From Calidifontibacter indicus (GTDB lineage Bacteria; Actinomycetota; Actinomycetes; Actinomycetales; Dermatophilaceae), in the NCBI RefSeq assembly GCF_003386865.1, contig NZ_QTUA01000001.1, positions 3,224,001 through 3,288,000 on the forward strand: 64,000 bases of DNA. Direction: 5' to 3'. The translations under genes and the position numbers were made by a program. How positions within the stretch are numbered: position 1 is the stretch's first letter; the number at the start of each line of letters is the position of its first letter. This document shows positions 44,480 to 53,236 of this stretch, one piece after another. The notes beneath the pieces are model-generated. The model was given only the letters and a program-made list of their open reading frames with translations. It did no database searches and was not told the origin of the DNA.

Positions 44480-46024
44480 ATGCCAGTCGCAGCACGCCGC
44501 GTCCGTGCGCTCGCCGCCACGATGACGGTGCTCAGCCTGGTCGGCTGCAGCACCCGGGTGACCGTGCACGAAGGCCCCAACCAGCCGCCGTCCGCGACGA
44601 CCGGTTCCACCGCCCAGGGCAGCGAAGCACCCGCCCCGACGCAGTTGCCCAACCCGCCCAGTGCCCCGACCAATCTCACTGCCGCACAGTCGCACCCAGT
44701 CGAAGACAGCTACTACCCGCAGCGCGGCGAGCCTTACCTCGACACGCTTCACTACGGTCTGTCCCTCGACTGGCGGCCGAGCACTCGCACGCTCACCGGT
44801 CGGGCCACGATCACCTTCCGGGTCACCGAAGACCGCTCGGAGCTGCAGTTCGACCTCGGCTCGGCGCTCACCGTCCGCTCGGCGACGGTCGACGGACGTG
44901 CGGCCACCACCAAGCGCGGCACCGACACTCTCGTGGTGTCGGCCACCGTGCCGAAGGGCACCCAGCACGTGCTGGTCGTCGACTACGGCGGCACCCCCGC
45001 CACCACCGTCGCGCCCTCGAAGCGCGGCGACCAGACCGACGGGCTCGGCTTCACCATCGAGCCGGACGGCTCCGCCTGGACGATGCAGGAGCCATTCGGC
45101 GCGTTCACCTGGTATCCGGTCAACGACCAGCCGGCCGACAAGGCGTTCTACGACGCGACGCTCACCGCGCACGAGGGGCAGAAGGGCGTCTTCAACGGCG
45201 TGCCCGGGCAAGAGCAGGTCAGCGGCGACACCAGCGTGCGGCAGTTCCATCTCGACCAGCCCGCGTCGTCGTACCTCACGACCGTCGCGTTCGGGCCCTA
45301 CACCCTCGCCACCGACAAGGGACCGAACAACCTGCCGCTCTACTACTGGTACCGCGAGGGCCGCTCCGACTCGGCGAACACCATCGCCGGGCTGCGCCAG
45401 ACGCCGCAGATCCTGCAGTACCTCGAGTCGGTGCTCGGGCCCTATCCGTTCGCCAGTGCGGGGTCGGTCATGGTGCCCGGCGACTCGGCGATGGAGACCC
45501 AGACGCTCAACACCATGGGGCAGTCGACGGCGACCCAGGAGGAGTACTTCCTGCCGACGCTCGCCCACGAGTACGCCCATCAGTGGGTCGGCGACGTGCA
45601 GTCGCCCGCCGACTGGCGCGACGTGTGGCTCAACGAGAGCCTCGCGTTGTTCGTCCAGGCGAAGTACGAGGACCACGCCGACATCACGCCGTACGACATC
45701 ACGATGGGCGGCTACAAGTCGATGGACCAGCAACTGCGCCGGGAGTCGGGTCCGCCCGGCAAGTACCACAAGGACGACTTCGCCGCCTCGAACGTATACG
45801 TCTGTGGCGCAGTGATGTACGACGCGATGGCCACCGCCTACGGCGAGAAGTTCTGGGCCGCGCTCAAGTCGTGGTCGACGGTGCGCAAGTACGGCAACGT
45901 CACCCGCGACGACCTGATCAAGCACTTCTCCACCGCGATCGGGGTCGACCTCAAGCCGTGGATCACGCAGTGGCTCGAGTCGGAGACCACCCCGACCGAC
46001 CCGCCGCCGAGCCTGCCGATCTGA
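44480..46024 (+). CDS. M1-family zinc metallopeptidase, lipoprotein
   Basis: This is a 514-residue secreted aminopeptidase-like enzyme. The lipoprotein signal is AATMTVLSLVGCS (lipobox Cys about residue 24), followed by a Pro/Ser/Thr linker. The M1 N-terminal beta domain follows (YGLSLDWRPSTRTLTGRATI), then the catalytic domain with H363-E-Y-A-H367 in LAHEYAHQWVGDVQSP. The third zinc ligand Glu is in WLNESLALFVQ. The exopeptidase GAMEN-like loop appears as PGDSAMETQT, typical of short bacterial M1 members. Expected role: peptide trimming outside the membrane. Confidence 0.92.
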   Translation: MPVAARRVRALAATMTVLSLVGCSTRVTVHEGPNQPPSATTGSTAQGSEAPAPTQLPNPPSAPTNLTAAQSHPVEDSYYPQRGEPYLDTLHYGLSLDWRPSTRTLTGRATITFRVTEDRSELQFDLGSALTVRSATVDGRAATTKRGTDTLVVSATVPKGTQHVLVVDYGGTPATTVAPSKRGDQTDGLGFTIEPDGSAWTMQEPFGAFTWYPVNDQPADKAFYDATLTAHEGQKGVFNGVPGQEQVSGDTSVRQFHLDQPASSYLTTVAFGPYTLATDKGPNNLPLYYWYREGRSDSANTIAGLRQTPQILQYLESVLGPYPFASAGSVMVPGDSAMETQTLNTMGQSTATQEEYFLPTLAHEYAHQWVGDVQSPADWRDVWLNESLALFVQAKYEDHADITPYDITMGGYKSMDQQLRRESGPPGKYHKDDFAASNVYVCGAVMYDAMATAYGEKFWAALKSWSTVRKYGNVTRDDLIKHFSTAIGVDLKPWITQWLESETTPTDPPPSLPI

Positions 46025-46033
46025 CCACCCGCC

Positions 46034-46099
46034 GAGGTGACTCCTCGTCGCCGAGACAACTCCCGACGAGGAGTTCCCTCGGCGACAAGGAGTTACCTC
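46034..46099. repeat. Inverted repeat element between M1 peptidase and TetR genes
   Basis: The 22-bp arms 46034-46055 and 46078-46099 have two mismatches. The loop contains a third, inverted copy of the word actcctcgtcg (as cgacgaggagt). The right arm reaches the TetR stop codon. It may serve as a bidirectional terminator. Confidence 0.65.
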
Positions 46100-46820
46100 A
46101 GTCGCGTTCGAAGACAAGCGAGTTCGCGAGCGCAACCATCGCCTCGAAGTGCACGCCGGGGTCGAGGCTCAGGTTGGGGCCGTTCTGCTCGAACACCTCG
46201 GCAGTGACGGCGCCGACCACCAGCGACCAGGCAGCCAGCCCCCGCACCAGGTCGTTCGGCTCCACCTCGAGATCGTCGAACATCGGGTCGGCGAGCACGG
46301 GTGCCAGCTGGCGACCGGCCGCCGACACCGCCCGGTTTTCGCCGCGACGCCTGCTGCGGCTTTGCGAGAGCAGTCCAGCGAGATGACGCACCACCCTCGT
46401 GCCGGGTTCGTTGGTCTGCTCCTCGGGCGCCCGGTAATCGGGCACCGGCGAGCCGTAGATCAGCGCGAACTCGTGCGGGTTGGCGAGCGCCCAGCGTCGC
46501 AATGCGACTGAGATCGCGCGGAATTGCTGCCCCGGACTGCGCCGGCGTGCGGGCAACGACGCCAGGTCTGCGTCAACCTCGTCGGCGAGTGAGTTGAACG
46601 CGTCGACGATGAGCAGGGTGAGCAGTTCGTCGCGGCTGGCGACGTAGCGGTAGAGCGCTGACGAGGCCATGCCGAGGTCGCGGGCGATGGCGCGCAGCGA
46701 CAGCGCCGCTGCACCGTACTCGGCCAGGTGCAGATGCCCGAGTCGCAGGATCTCGGCTTCGATCGCCGCCCGATTGCGCTCGCGGATGCCGCCGGCTGCG
46801 GTCTCGTTCCCTGGGGTCAT
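46098..46820 (-). CDS. TetR-family regulator
   Basis: This 240-residue repressor has an N-terminal helix-turn-helix (LSLRAIARDLGMASSALYRY, VASRDELLTLLIVDAFNSLA) and a TetR_C_13/WHG-like ligand domain (ALRRWALANPHEFALIYGSP). It diverges from the epimerase-like gene. Two copies of GAGCAcyGCTC lie between them and are its probable operators, so it likely represses both itself and the neighbour. Confidence 0.9.
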   Translation of the reverse strand: MTPGNETAAGGIRERNRAAIEAEILRLGHLHLAEYGAAALSLRAIARDLGMASSALYRYVASRDELLTLLIVDAFNSLADEVDADLASLPARRRSPGQQFRAISVALRRWALANPHEFALIYGSPVPDYRAPEEQTNEPGTRVVRHLAGLLSQSRSRRRGENRAVSAAGRQLAPVLADPMFDDLEVEPNDLVRGLAAWSLVVGAVTAEVFEQNGPNLSLDPGVHFEAMVALANSLVFERD

Positions 46821-46853
46821 GCAACCACCTTAGCGAGCGCTGATCGTGTTTGT

Positions 46854-46917
46854 GAGCACTGCTCTTGCATTTCTTGTCCAAGCAGAGGATGGTTGAACGC
46901 AACAGAGAGCACCGCTC
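46854..46917. promoter_or_regulatory. Paired TetR operators in a divergent promoter
   Basis: GAGCACTGCTC (46854-46864) and GAGCACCGCTC (46907-46917, extended to GAGAGC-ACC-GCTCTC) share one consensus and are 53 bp apart, about five helical turns. They flank the region where both divergent promoters should lie. Confidence 0.7.
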
Positions 46918-46939
46918 TCATTTTCGAAAGGAACGTGCG

Positions 46940-47920
46940 ATGGGCAAGCATCTGGTTCTGGGCAACGGCGGCATCGGGCGAAGCACGGCGCAAGTGCTGC
47001 GCGACGCCGGGCACGACGTCACCGTCGGTTCGCGGTCGGGTCGACCGACCGGTCTCGACGACGTGCGCTCCCTCGCCGTCGAGTGCACCGACCCCGCCGC
47101 GTTGGCGGCTGCGGCCGACGGCGTCGACAGCATCGTCAACGCGCTCAACCCCAAGCAGTACACCCACTGGGACCGCGACTGGCCGCCCATGGCGCAGGCC
47201 GTCCTCGCCGCCGCGCAGCGCTCCGGCGCCGGGCTCGTCACTATCGGCAACCTCTACGGGTACGGCCGAGTGGATGCCCCGATGGTCGAGGTCGACGACC
47301 CGAAAGCATTGCGGCCCCGTGGCATCAAAGGTCGGGTGCGTGCGGACATGTGGGCCGCTGCCAAGGCCGCACACGACGCCGGACGCGTGCGCGCCACCGA
47401 ACTGCGCGCGTCCGACTACTTCGGGGCGGGCGCCGGCGCAGGGGTCTCCTACCTCAACACGTACGTGCTGAAGCCCGCGGCGGCGGGTCGTGCGGTGCGG
47501 TTGATGATGGGCGCCGCGGATGCCCCACATTCCTGGACCTACCTGCCCGACATCGGACGCCTCGCCGCGACGCTCGCGACCGACGACCGCTCCTGGGGAC
47601 ACGTCTGGCATGTGCCGACGGCGCCCGCGCGTAGCGTGCGCGAGGTGGTGGCCGACGTCGCGCAGATCACCGGACGCGGCGTCTCGAAAGTGTCGCTGCT
47701 ACCCGCTGCGGTGCGTGGGGCGATGCGGATCGCGCCGATCGTGCGGTCACTGGATGAAACCAAGCACCAGTTCGAGCGGCCGTTCCTGCTCGATGCGCGC
47801 CACACCGAGCAGACCTTCGGCCTGGCGCCGACGCCGTGGACCGCCGCGTTGCGGGAGACCATCGAGGCGCTGTTCGGTCAGAACGGCGCGGCGGCGATCC
47901 AGTCGAAGAGTTCGCTGTAG
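46940..47920 (+). CDS. NAD-dependent epimerase/dehydratase-like (atypical SDR) protein
   Basis: This 326-residue protein has a Rossmann fold. The nucleotide loop is LVLGNGGIGRSTAQVLRDAG, followed by SIVNALNPKQYTHWDRDWPP and TIGNLYGYGRVDAPM. The usual extended-SDR YxxxK is not obvious (the corresponding helix reads MWAAAKAAHDAG), so catalysis is uncertain. A gaaagga site precedes ATG 46940. It is controlled, very probably, by the divergent TetR. Its last 14 codons overlap the 3' end of the convergent kinase gene. Confidence 0.82.
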   Translation: MGKHLVLGNGGIGRSTAQVLRDAGHDVTVGSRSGRPTGLDDVRSLAVECTDPAALAAAADGVDSIVNALNPKQYTHWDRDWPPMAQAVLAAAQRSGAGLVTIGNLYGYGRVDAPMVEVDDPKALRPRGIKGRVRADMWAAAKAAHDAGRVRATELRASDYFGAGAGAGVSYLNTYVLKPAAAGRAVRLMMGAADAPHSWTYLPDIGRLAATLATDDRSWGHVWHVPTAPARSVREVVADVAQITGRGVSKVSLLPAAVRGAMRIAPIVRSLDETKHQFERPFLLDARHTEQTFGLAPTPWTAALRETIEALFGQNGAAAIQSKSSL

Positions 47921-49461
47921 GTGAGTTCGCCCTTGGGCGTGCCGACCTGGATGACGTAGTCGTTGCGGTCGGCGGCGGTGTAGGTCACCAGGATCCACGC
48001 CCCGGCGACCGGGTCGGTGAGGTGGTAGGTGCGCAGCTTGGTGCCGTGCGCCGGGATGGGCAGCGGGGGCACCGAGCCGACCGCGCCGGCGACCGCGCGG
48101 TCACGGTCGCCGGGGTTGTAGACCACGAGGTCGACCGTGATCACCGGTTGGTTGATGCCGTCGGGTCGTGCCGCGCAGACGAAGCGGTACTTGTTCTGCA
48201 CCGCCCGGTGGGACGGTCGCTCGTCGTTGGGGGTGCAGACCATGCCCTGGTAACCCTTGCCGGTGGGGGTCTGCGGGAAGAGCGAGGGCCATAACCCGAG
48301 CACCGGCGTGCCGGTCTCCCACAGGGCGTCCTCGGCGTTCACCGACGTGGTGGAGGTGGTCGTCGCGATTGCGGTGGTGGAGGTGCCGATGGTCGGTCCC
48401 CCGCCGGTCACCGTCGTGCCGCCGTCCGTCAGGTGCCAGATGCCGTAGCCGCCGGCCGCGAGCGCCACCGCGGCGACGGACGCGGTGAGCGCGCGGGTGC
48501 CCCGGCGCCCGCTTCCGGTCGAGGCCCCGGTGGCAGGCGATGGAGCCGACCGGGTGGGCCCGGCATGTGCCGGGGGGACGGCATCGGCGCTGAGTGCCCG
48601 CACGAACTCCGCGCAGGTGGCGAACCTGCGCGCGGGATCTTTGCTCATCGCCCGCGCCATCGCGGCCGAGACACCGTGCGGCACCTGCGGCAGCACCTGC
48701 TCCAGGCTCGGCACCGGGTCGGTCAGGTGGCCTTTGATCGCCCGCGCGACCGTGCCCGGATACGGCCCGTGACCGGTGAGCAGCGCATAGAGCGTGCAGG
48801 CGAGCGAGTACTGGTCGGAGCGGCCGTCGGTGGGTTCACCGCTCAACTGCTCCGGTGAGGCGTAGGCGGCGGTGGCGCGCACGCCGTCCAACTGGCCGGT
48901 GATGTCGGCCGCCGCGGCCATCGTCGTGCCGCCCTCGGCGCCGGGTCGCAGCACCGGCGGCTGCTGCTGCCAGCGGGCGATGCCGAAGTCGGTGATGAGC
49001 GCCCGCTCCCCCTCGTGGTCGGTGCGGGCGAGCATGATGTTGGCCGGCTTCACATCGCGGTGCACCACCCCGCGCCGGTGCGCGGCGTCGAGTGCCCCGG
49101 CGATCTGCATACCGATCCGAAGCACCCGCGGCAGCGGCATCGGACCTTCGGCGCGAAGCACCGCTGCGGCATCGACGCCGTCGACGAGTTGCATCGAGAT
49201 CCACGGCTGCCCGTGTTCGATGCCGCGGTCGAGCACGTCGACGATGTTCGGATGATCGAGACGGGCGATGGTCTCGGCCTCACGCTCGAACCGAGCGGCG
49301 GCGCCCCGGTCGGTGGTGTCGGCGGTGAGCAGTTTCAGGGCAACCCGACGCGGCAGTCGAGGATGGTCGGCCGCGTACACGTCCCCCATCCCGCCTGCTC
49401 CCAGCCGGTGGTGCACCCGGAAGCCGGCGAAGACCTGCCCGGGTTGCAACTGTGCCCCCAT
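47878..49461 (-). CDS. PknB-like serine/threonine protein kinase
   Basis: This 527-residue membrane kinase has the Gly loop LGAGGMGDVY (residues 20-29), Lys43 in VALKLL, the catalytic loop HRDVKPANIM (from 134) and DFGIA (about 155), so it should be active. A Pro/Ala/Ser linker and one membrane span (TASVAAVALAAGGYGIW, about residue 320) follow. An extracellular Thr/Ser-rich stalk and a globular sensor of unknown type (YRFVCAARPDGINQPVITVD) come next; there are no PASTA repeats. ATG 49461 is chosen because the upstream frame lacks kinase sequence. The 3' end overlaps the convergent gene by 43 bp. Confidence 0.93.
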   Translation of the reverse strand: MGAQLQPGQVFAGFRVHHRLGAGGMGDVYAADHPRLPRRVALKLLTADTTDRGAAARFEREAETIARLDHPNIVDVLDRGIEHGQPWISMQLVDGVDAAAVLRAEGPMPLPRVLRIGMQIAGALDAAHRRGVVHRDVKPANIMLARTDHEGERALITDFGIARWQQQPPVLRPGAEGGTTMAAAADITGQLDGVRATAAYASPEQLSGEPTDGRSDQYSLACTLYALLTGHGPYPGTVARAIKGHLTDPVPSLEQVLPQVPHGVSAAMARAMSKDPARRFATCAEFVRALSADAVPPAHAGPTRSAPSPATGASTGSGRRGTRALTASVAAVALAAGGYGIWHLTDGGTTVTGGGPTIGTSTTAIATTTSTTSVNAEDALWETGTPVLGLWPSLFPQTPTGKGYQGMVCTPNDERPSHRAVQNKYRFVCAARPDGINQPVITVDLVVYNPGDRDRAVAGAVGSVPPLPIPAHGTKLRTYHLTDPVAGAWILVTYTAADRNDYVIQVGTPKGELTYSELFDWIAAAPF

Positions 49462-49514
49462 GTTCAGGGACTCTAGTTCGCCCGGGGGCTTCAGTTCGCC
49501 GTCACGCCACCTGC

Positions 49515-49562
49515 GAGTGTTTGCAGGATCGTGCACCTGCGCCGCGGAGTCGCGCAAACTTC
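49515..49562. repeat. Third copy of the GTTTGCA...GCAAACTT repeat
   Basis: This 48-bp stretch aligns with the reverse complement of the 38.9 kb repeats (about 80% identity with one gap), including gtttgcagg at one end and gcaaactt at the other. It lies between the rplQ terminator and the kinase gene start. Confidence 0.7.
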
Positions 49563-49578
49563 TCGCCGGACAACGAAA

Positions 49579-49610
49579 CCGGCGCCGCCCCCTCTCGGGA
49601 GCGGCGCCGG
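49579..49610 (-). terminator. Terminator of the ribosomal rpoA-rplQ operon
   Basis: Perfect 10-bp GC arms (ccggcgccgc and complement) with a 12-nt loop lie 16 bp past the rplQ stop. Confidence 0.8.
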
Positions 49611-49626
49611 CCTGCGTGCTGGGGAC

Positions 49627-50154
49627 TCAGTCCTCCTGCTGGGCGGCCTCGCCACCAGCCGGCTCGGAGCCGGCAGCGGGAGCCTCGGCCGGAGCCTCGG
49701 TGGTCTCAGCGGCCTCGGCGGCGTCGGCGTCCTTGGCGGCGCGCTTGGTGGCAGCCTCGGCCTCGGCGACGACGGCGCGGTTCGGCTTGGCGCTGACCTG
49801 CTCACGGACGAGCTCGATCACGGCCATCGGAGCGTTGTCGCCCTTGCGCGGGGCGATCTTGGTGATGCGGGTGTAGCCGCCCTGGCGCTCGGCCATGTCG
49901 GGCGCGATCTCGGTGAAGAGACGGTGGACGACACCCTTGTCCTTGACGACGGTCATCACGCGACGACGGGCGTGCAGGTCACCGCGCTTGGCGAAGGTGA
50001 CCAGACGCTCGGCCAGCGGGCGAAGGCGCTTGGCCTTGGCCTCGGTGGTGGTGATGCGGTCGTGCTCGAACAGCGCCTGCGCCAGGTTGGCGAGGATGAG
50101 CCGCTCGTGCGCCGGACCGCCACCGATACGGGGGCCCTTGGTAGGGGTAGGCAT
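49627..50154 (-). CDS. rplQ: 50S ribosomal protein L17
   Basis: This is a 175-residue L17. The core is residues 1-120 ([40 protein letters not shown]). A C-terminal Ala/Glu-rich extension (about 50 residues) is typical of actinobacteria. It ends the infA-rplQ block, followed by a terminator. Confidence 0.97.
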   Translation of the reverse strand: MPTPTKGPRIGGGPAHERLILANLAQALFEHDRITTTEAKAKRLRPLAERLVTFAKRGDLHARRRVMTVVKDKGVVHRLFTEIAPDMAERQGGYTRITKIAPRKGDNAPMAVIELVREQVSAKPNRAVVAEAEAATKRAAKDADAAEAAETTEAPAEAPAAGSEPAGGEAAQQED

Positions 50155-50196
50155 GGTTTCTCCTGTTGGTCTTTGCTAACGCGGAAGCGTTGCGGC

Positions 50197-51216
50197 TCAG
50201 TACTGCTCGTCCTCGGCGAAGCTGATCTCGTCAGCGTCGTCGTCGTAACGGTCGGCGATCGCGCTCGCGTCGAACCCGGGCGGGCTGTCCTTGAGCTGCA
50301 GGCCCATCTCGTGCAGCTTGTCCTTCACCTCGACGATCGACTTCGTGCCGAAGTTGCGGATGTCGAGCAGGTCGGCCTCGCTGCGTCCGACGAGCTCACC
50401 CACGGTGTGGATGCCCTCGCGCTTGAGGCAGTTGTACGAGCGCACGGTGAGGTCGAGGTCCTCGATCGGCAGCGCCATGTCGGCGGCCAGGGCTGCGTCG
50501 GTGGCCGACGGACCCATGTCGATGCCCTCGGCCTCGACGTTGAGCTCGCGAGCCAGACCGAACAGCTCGACCAGGGTCTTACCGGCCGACGCCATCGCGT
50601 CACGGGGAGCCATCGAGTTCTTGGTCTCGACGTCGACGATCAGCTTGTCGAAGTCGGTGCGCTGCTCGACACGGGTGGCCTCCACCTTGTAGGTGACAGC
50701 CAGCACCGGCGAGTAGATCGAGTCGACCGGGATGCGACCGATCTCCTGGTCAGCCGACTTGTTCTGCTGCGCCGAGACGTAGCCGCGACCGCGCTCGACG
50801 GTCAGCTCCATCTCGATCTTGCCCTTGTCGTTCAAGGTGGCGATCACGAGGTCGGGGTTGTGCACCTCGACACCGGCCGGCGGCGCGATGTCGGCGGCGG
50901 TCACAACACCGGGGCCCTGCTTGCGCAGGTACATGACGACCGGCTCGTCGTGCTCGGAGGAGACGACCAGACCCTTGATGTTCAGGATGACCTCGGTGAC
51001 GTCCTCCTTGACCCCGGGGATCGTGGAGAACTCGTGCTGCACACCGTCGATGCGCAGGCTGGTGACCGAGGCACCCGGGATGCTCGAGAGCAGGGTGCGA
51101 CGAAGGGAGTTGCCGAGGGTGTAGCCGAAGCCCGGCTCCAGGGGCTCGATGACGAACCGCGAACGGTTCTCCGCAACGACCTCTTCGGAGAGGTTGGGGC
51201 GCTGTGCGATGAGCAC
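50197..51216 (-). CDS. rpoA: DNA-directed RNA polymerase alpha subunit
   Basis: This is a 339-residue alpha subunit. The N-terminal assembly domain has [20 protein letters not shown]. The C-terminal domain has [20 protein letters not shown] and [19 protein letters not shown], the helix-hairpin-helix that binds UP elements. It is preceded by a strong hairpin between rpsD and rpoA. Confidence 0.98.
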   Translation of the reverse strand: MLIAQRPNLSEEVVAENRSRFVIEPLEPGFGYTLGNSLRRTLLSSIPGASVTSLRIDGVQHEFSTIPGVKEDVTEVILNIKGLVVSSEHDEPVVMYLRKQGPGVVTAADIAPPAGVEVHNPDLVIATLNDKGKIEMELTVERGRGYVSAQQNKSADQEIGRIPVDSIYSPVLAVTYKVEATRVEQRTDFDKLIVDVETKNSMAPRDAMASAGKTLVELFGLARELNVEAEGIDMGPSATDAALAADMALPIEDLDLTVRSYNCLKREGIHTVGELVGRSEADLLDIRNFGTKSIVEVKDKLHEMGLQLKDSPPGFDASAIADRYDDDADEISFAEDEQY

Positions 51217-51314
51217 TTCGATTCCTTTCCACAGGCGACCGCTATTTGACGCCTGACGAAACCTGACCGGGCTCTGTCTCCCTGGCCAGGGTTGTGCGAT
51301 GAAGAATTACTGAG

Positions 51315-51349
51315 TCCCGGGTTCGCCTGCAGCACAGGCGAACCCGGGA
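51315..51349 (-). terminator. Hairpin between rpsD and rpoA
   Basis: Perfect 15-bp arms (tcccgggttcgcctg and complement) with a 5-nt loop start 8 bp after the rpsD stop. It is followed on the minus strand by a mixed T-rich stretch (cagtaattcttc). It has terminator strength but lies inside a normally continuous operon, so it may give partial termination or an RNA processing site. Confidence 0.7.
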
Positions 51350-51356
51350 GACAGGA

Positions 51357-51965
51357 TCAGTTCTTCGAGTAGAGCTCCACGATGAGCTGCTCGGTGAGCG
51401 GCACGTCGATCTGCTCGCGGGTCGGCAGCTGGTGGATCAGCACCTGGAGGGTGCCCGGGGCGACGTGGATCCACGCCGGCACCGGACGCTCACCGAAGGT
51501 CTCGCGGGCAAGCTGCAGCGGGAACTTCTCGCGCGACTTCTCGCGGACGGTGATGATGTCGTACTGCTCGACGCGGTAGCTCGGGACGTCGACGCGCACG
51601 CCGTTGACCTCGAAGTGACCGTGGGTGACCAGCTGACGGGCGGCACGACGGGTGCGGGCCAGACCGGCGCGGTAGATCACGTTGTCGAGACGCGACTCGA
51701 GAATGATGAGCAGGTTCTCACCGGTCTTACCGGGGCGGCGGGCCGCCTCCTTGTAGTACCGGACGAACTGCTTCTCCATGACGCCGTAGGCGAAGCGAGC
51801 CTTCTGCTTCTCCTGCAGCTGGGTCAGGTATTCCTTCTCCTGCACCCGACCACGGCCGTGCTGGCCGGGCGGGAAGGGGCGCATTTCGAAGTTCTTGTCG
51901 CCACCGACGAGGTCGGTCTTGAGACGACGCGACTTCTTGGTGATGGGACCGGTGTAACGGGCCAT
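51357..51965 (-). CDS. rpsD: 30S ribosomal protein S4
   Basis: This is a 202-residue S4: MARYTGPITKKSRRLKTDL, RPFPPGQHGRGRVQEKEYLT, and the S4 RNA-binding domain ESRLDNVIYRAGLARTRRAA. No zinc cysteines are present in the N-terminus (C-minus form). It is a primary 16S binder and is co-transcribed with rpsK. Confidence 0.98.
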   Translation of the reverse strand: MARYTGPITKKSRRLKTDLVGGDKNFEMRPFPPGQHGRGRVQEKEYLTQLQEKQKARFAYGVMEKQFVRYYKEAARRPGKTGENLLIILESRLDNVIYRAGLARTRRAARQLVTHGHFEVNGVRVDVPSYRVEQYDIITVREKSREKFPLQLARETFGERPVPAWIHVAPGTLQVLIHQLPTREQIDVPLTEQLIVELYSKN

Positions 51966-51994
51966 GTCATTGTCTCCTTGAAGTTGTCGTCAGC

Positions 51995-52399
51995 TCAGCC
52001 GCGACGCTTGGGCTGGCGGACACCGTTGTGCGGCTGCGGGGTGACGTCGGAGATCGCGCCCACCTCGAGGCCGGCAGCGGCCAACGAGCGGATAGCGGTC
52101 TCGCGGCCCGAACCCGGGCCCTTCACGAAGACGTCGACCTTGCGCATGCCGTGGTCGATGGCGCGGCGGGCAGCAGCCTCGGCAGCCATCTGAGCGGCGT
52201 ACGGGGTGGACTTACGCGAGCCCTTGAAACCGACCTGGCCGGCCGAGGCCCACGAGATCACCGCACCGGTCGGGTCGGTGATCGAAACGATGGTGTTGTT
52301 GAACGTGCTGCGGATGTATGCGTGACCAGCGGCAACGTTCTTCTTCTCCTTGCGGCGCACCTTCTTGGCGCCCGCAGCCATACGGCTCTTGGGAGGCAT
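51995..52399 (-). CDS. rpsK: 30S ribosomal protein S11
   Basis: This is a 134-residue S11: [60 protein letters not shown], with the basic tail [17 protein letters not shown]. It is part of the infA-rplQ block, 77 bp after rpsM. Confidence 0.98.
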   Translation of the reverse strand: MPPKSRMAAGAKKVRRKEKKNVAAGHAYIRSTFNNTIVSITDPTGAVISWASAGQVGFKGSRKSTPYAAQMAAEAAARRAIDHGMRKVDVFVKGPGSGRETAIRSLAAAGLEVGAISDVTPQPHNGVRQPKRRG

Positions 52400-52476
52400 G
52401 AACTTTCTCCTACGGGTAAGACTTCAGCGATGGGGTTGATGCGGCAGTGCGCACCGGACTGGCCGTCAGGCCGCGA

Positions 52477-52848
52477 TTACTTGGCCTTCTTCTTGCCGGC
52501 GACCGTCTTCTTCGGACCCTTGCGGGTGCGAGCGTTGGTCTTGGTGCGCTGGCCGTGCACCGGCAGGCCGCGGCGGTGACGCAGGCCCTGGTAGGAACCG
52601 ATCTCCACCTTGCGGCGGATGTCGGCGGCCACCTCACGACGCAGGTCGCCCTCGAGGCGGTACTGCTCGAAGTGGTCGCGGAGCTGAACCAGCTCCTCCT
52701 CGCTGAGGTCGCGAACGCGGGTGTCCGGGTTCACGCCCGTGGCGGCGAGTGCCTCGGCGGCGCGGGTCTTGCCCACGCCGTAGATGTAGGTGAGACCGAC
52801 CTCGACGCGCTTGTCGCGCGGCAGGTCGACACCGATGAGTCGTGCCAT
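52477..52848 (-). CDS. rpsM: 30S ribosomal protein S13
   Basis: This is a 123-residue S13: [58 protein letters not shown]. The Lys-rich tail is usual. The 206-bp gap to rpmJ contains a short hairpin (cttcggc ... gccgaag near 52940) and no gene; it may hold an internal promoter. Confidence 0.98.
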   Translation of the reverse strand: MARLIGVDLPRDKRVEVGLTYIYGVGKTRAAEALAATGVNPDTRVRDLSEEELVQLRDHFEQYRLEGDLRREVAADIRRKVEIGSYQGLRHRRGLPVHGQRTKTNARTRKGPKKTVAGKKKAK

Positions 52849-53054
52849 TTCGGCTTTCTCCTGTTGTTTCGTCCGGAGGTCTGGTGCAGGCGCCGGTCCC
52901 GTGTCCACTCAGGAGTGAGTGCTGCGGGTCTTCGGCCTCCGAGCCGAAGGTGACGTCCGGATTCGCACATACTTTCCGGGGTCGGGCGCTGCTGTTGTGG
53001 TGTTCAATTGTTCGTCTGCGTCTTGCTCGAAGACACGACTCGTGCTGGGTCTGG

Positions 53055-53168
53055 TCAGCCCTGACGCTGCTTGTGGCGCGCGTTCTCGCAGATGACCATG
53101 ACCCGACCGTTGCGGCGGATCACCTTGCACTTGTCGCAGATCTTCTTGACGCTCGGCTGGACCTTCAT
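53055..53168 (-). CDS. rpmJ: 50S ribosomal protein L36
   Basis: This is a 37-residue L36 beginning [20 protein letters not shown] and ending [10 protein letters not shown]. The zinc ligands Cys11, Cys14, Cys27 and His32 are all present, so it is the C-plus form. It lies between infA and rpsM, its conserved place. Confidence 0.97.
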   Translation of the reverse strand: MKVQPSVKKICDKCKVIRRNGRVMVICENARHKQRQG

Positions 53169-53236
53169 CTGCCTACTGTCTTCGGATCAGGCCGCGACTC
53201 ACCCGAAGGCGGGACGCGACGGAATGCGGATTGCGA

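Noticed and set aside
53055-53168. Missing rpmJ in the ribosomal block
   Set aside because: The 37-codon gene is present and complete with all four zinc ligands; it is only short.
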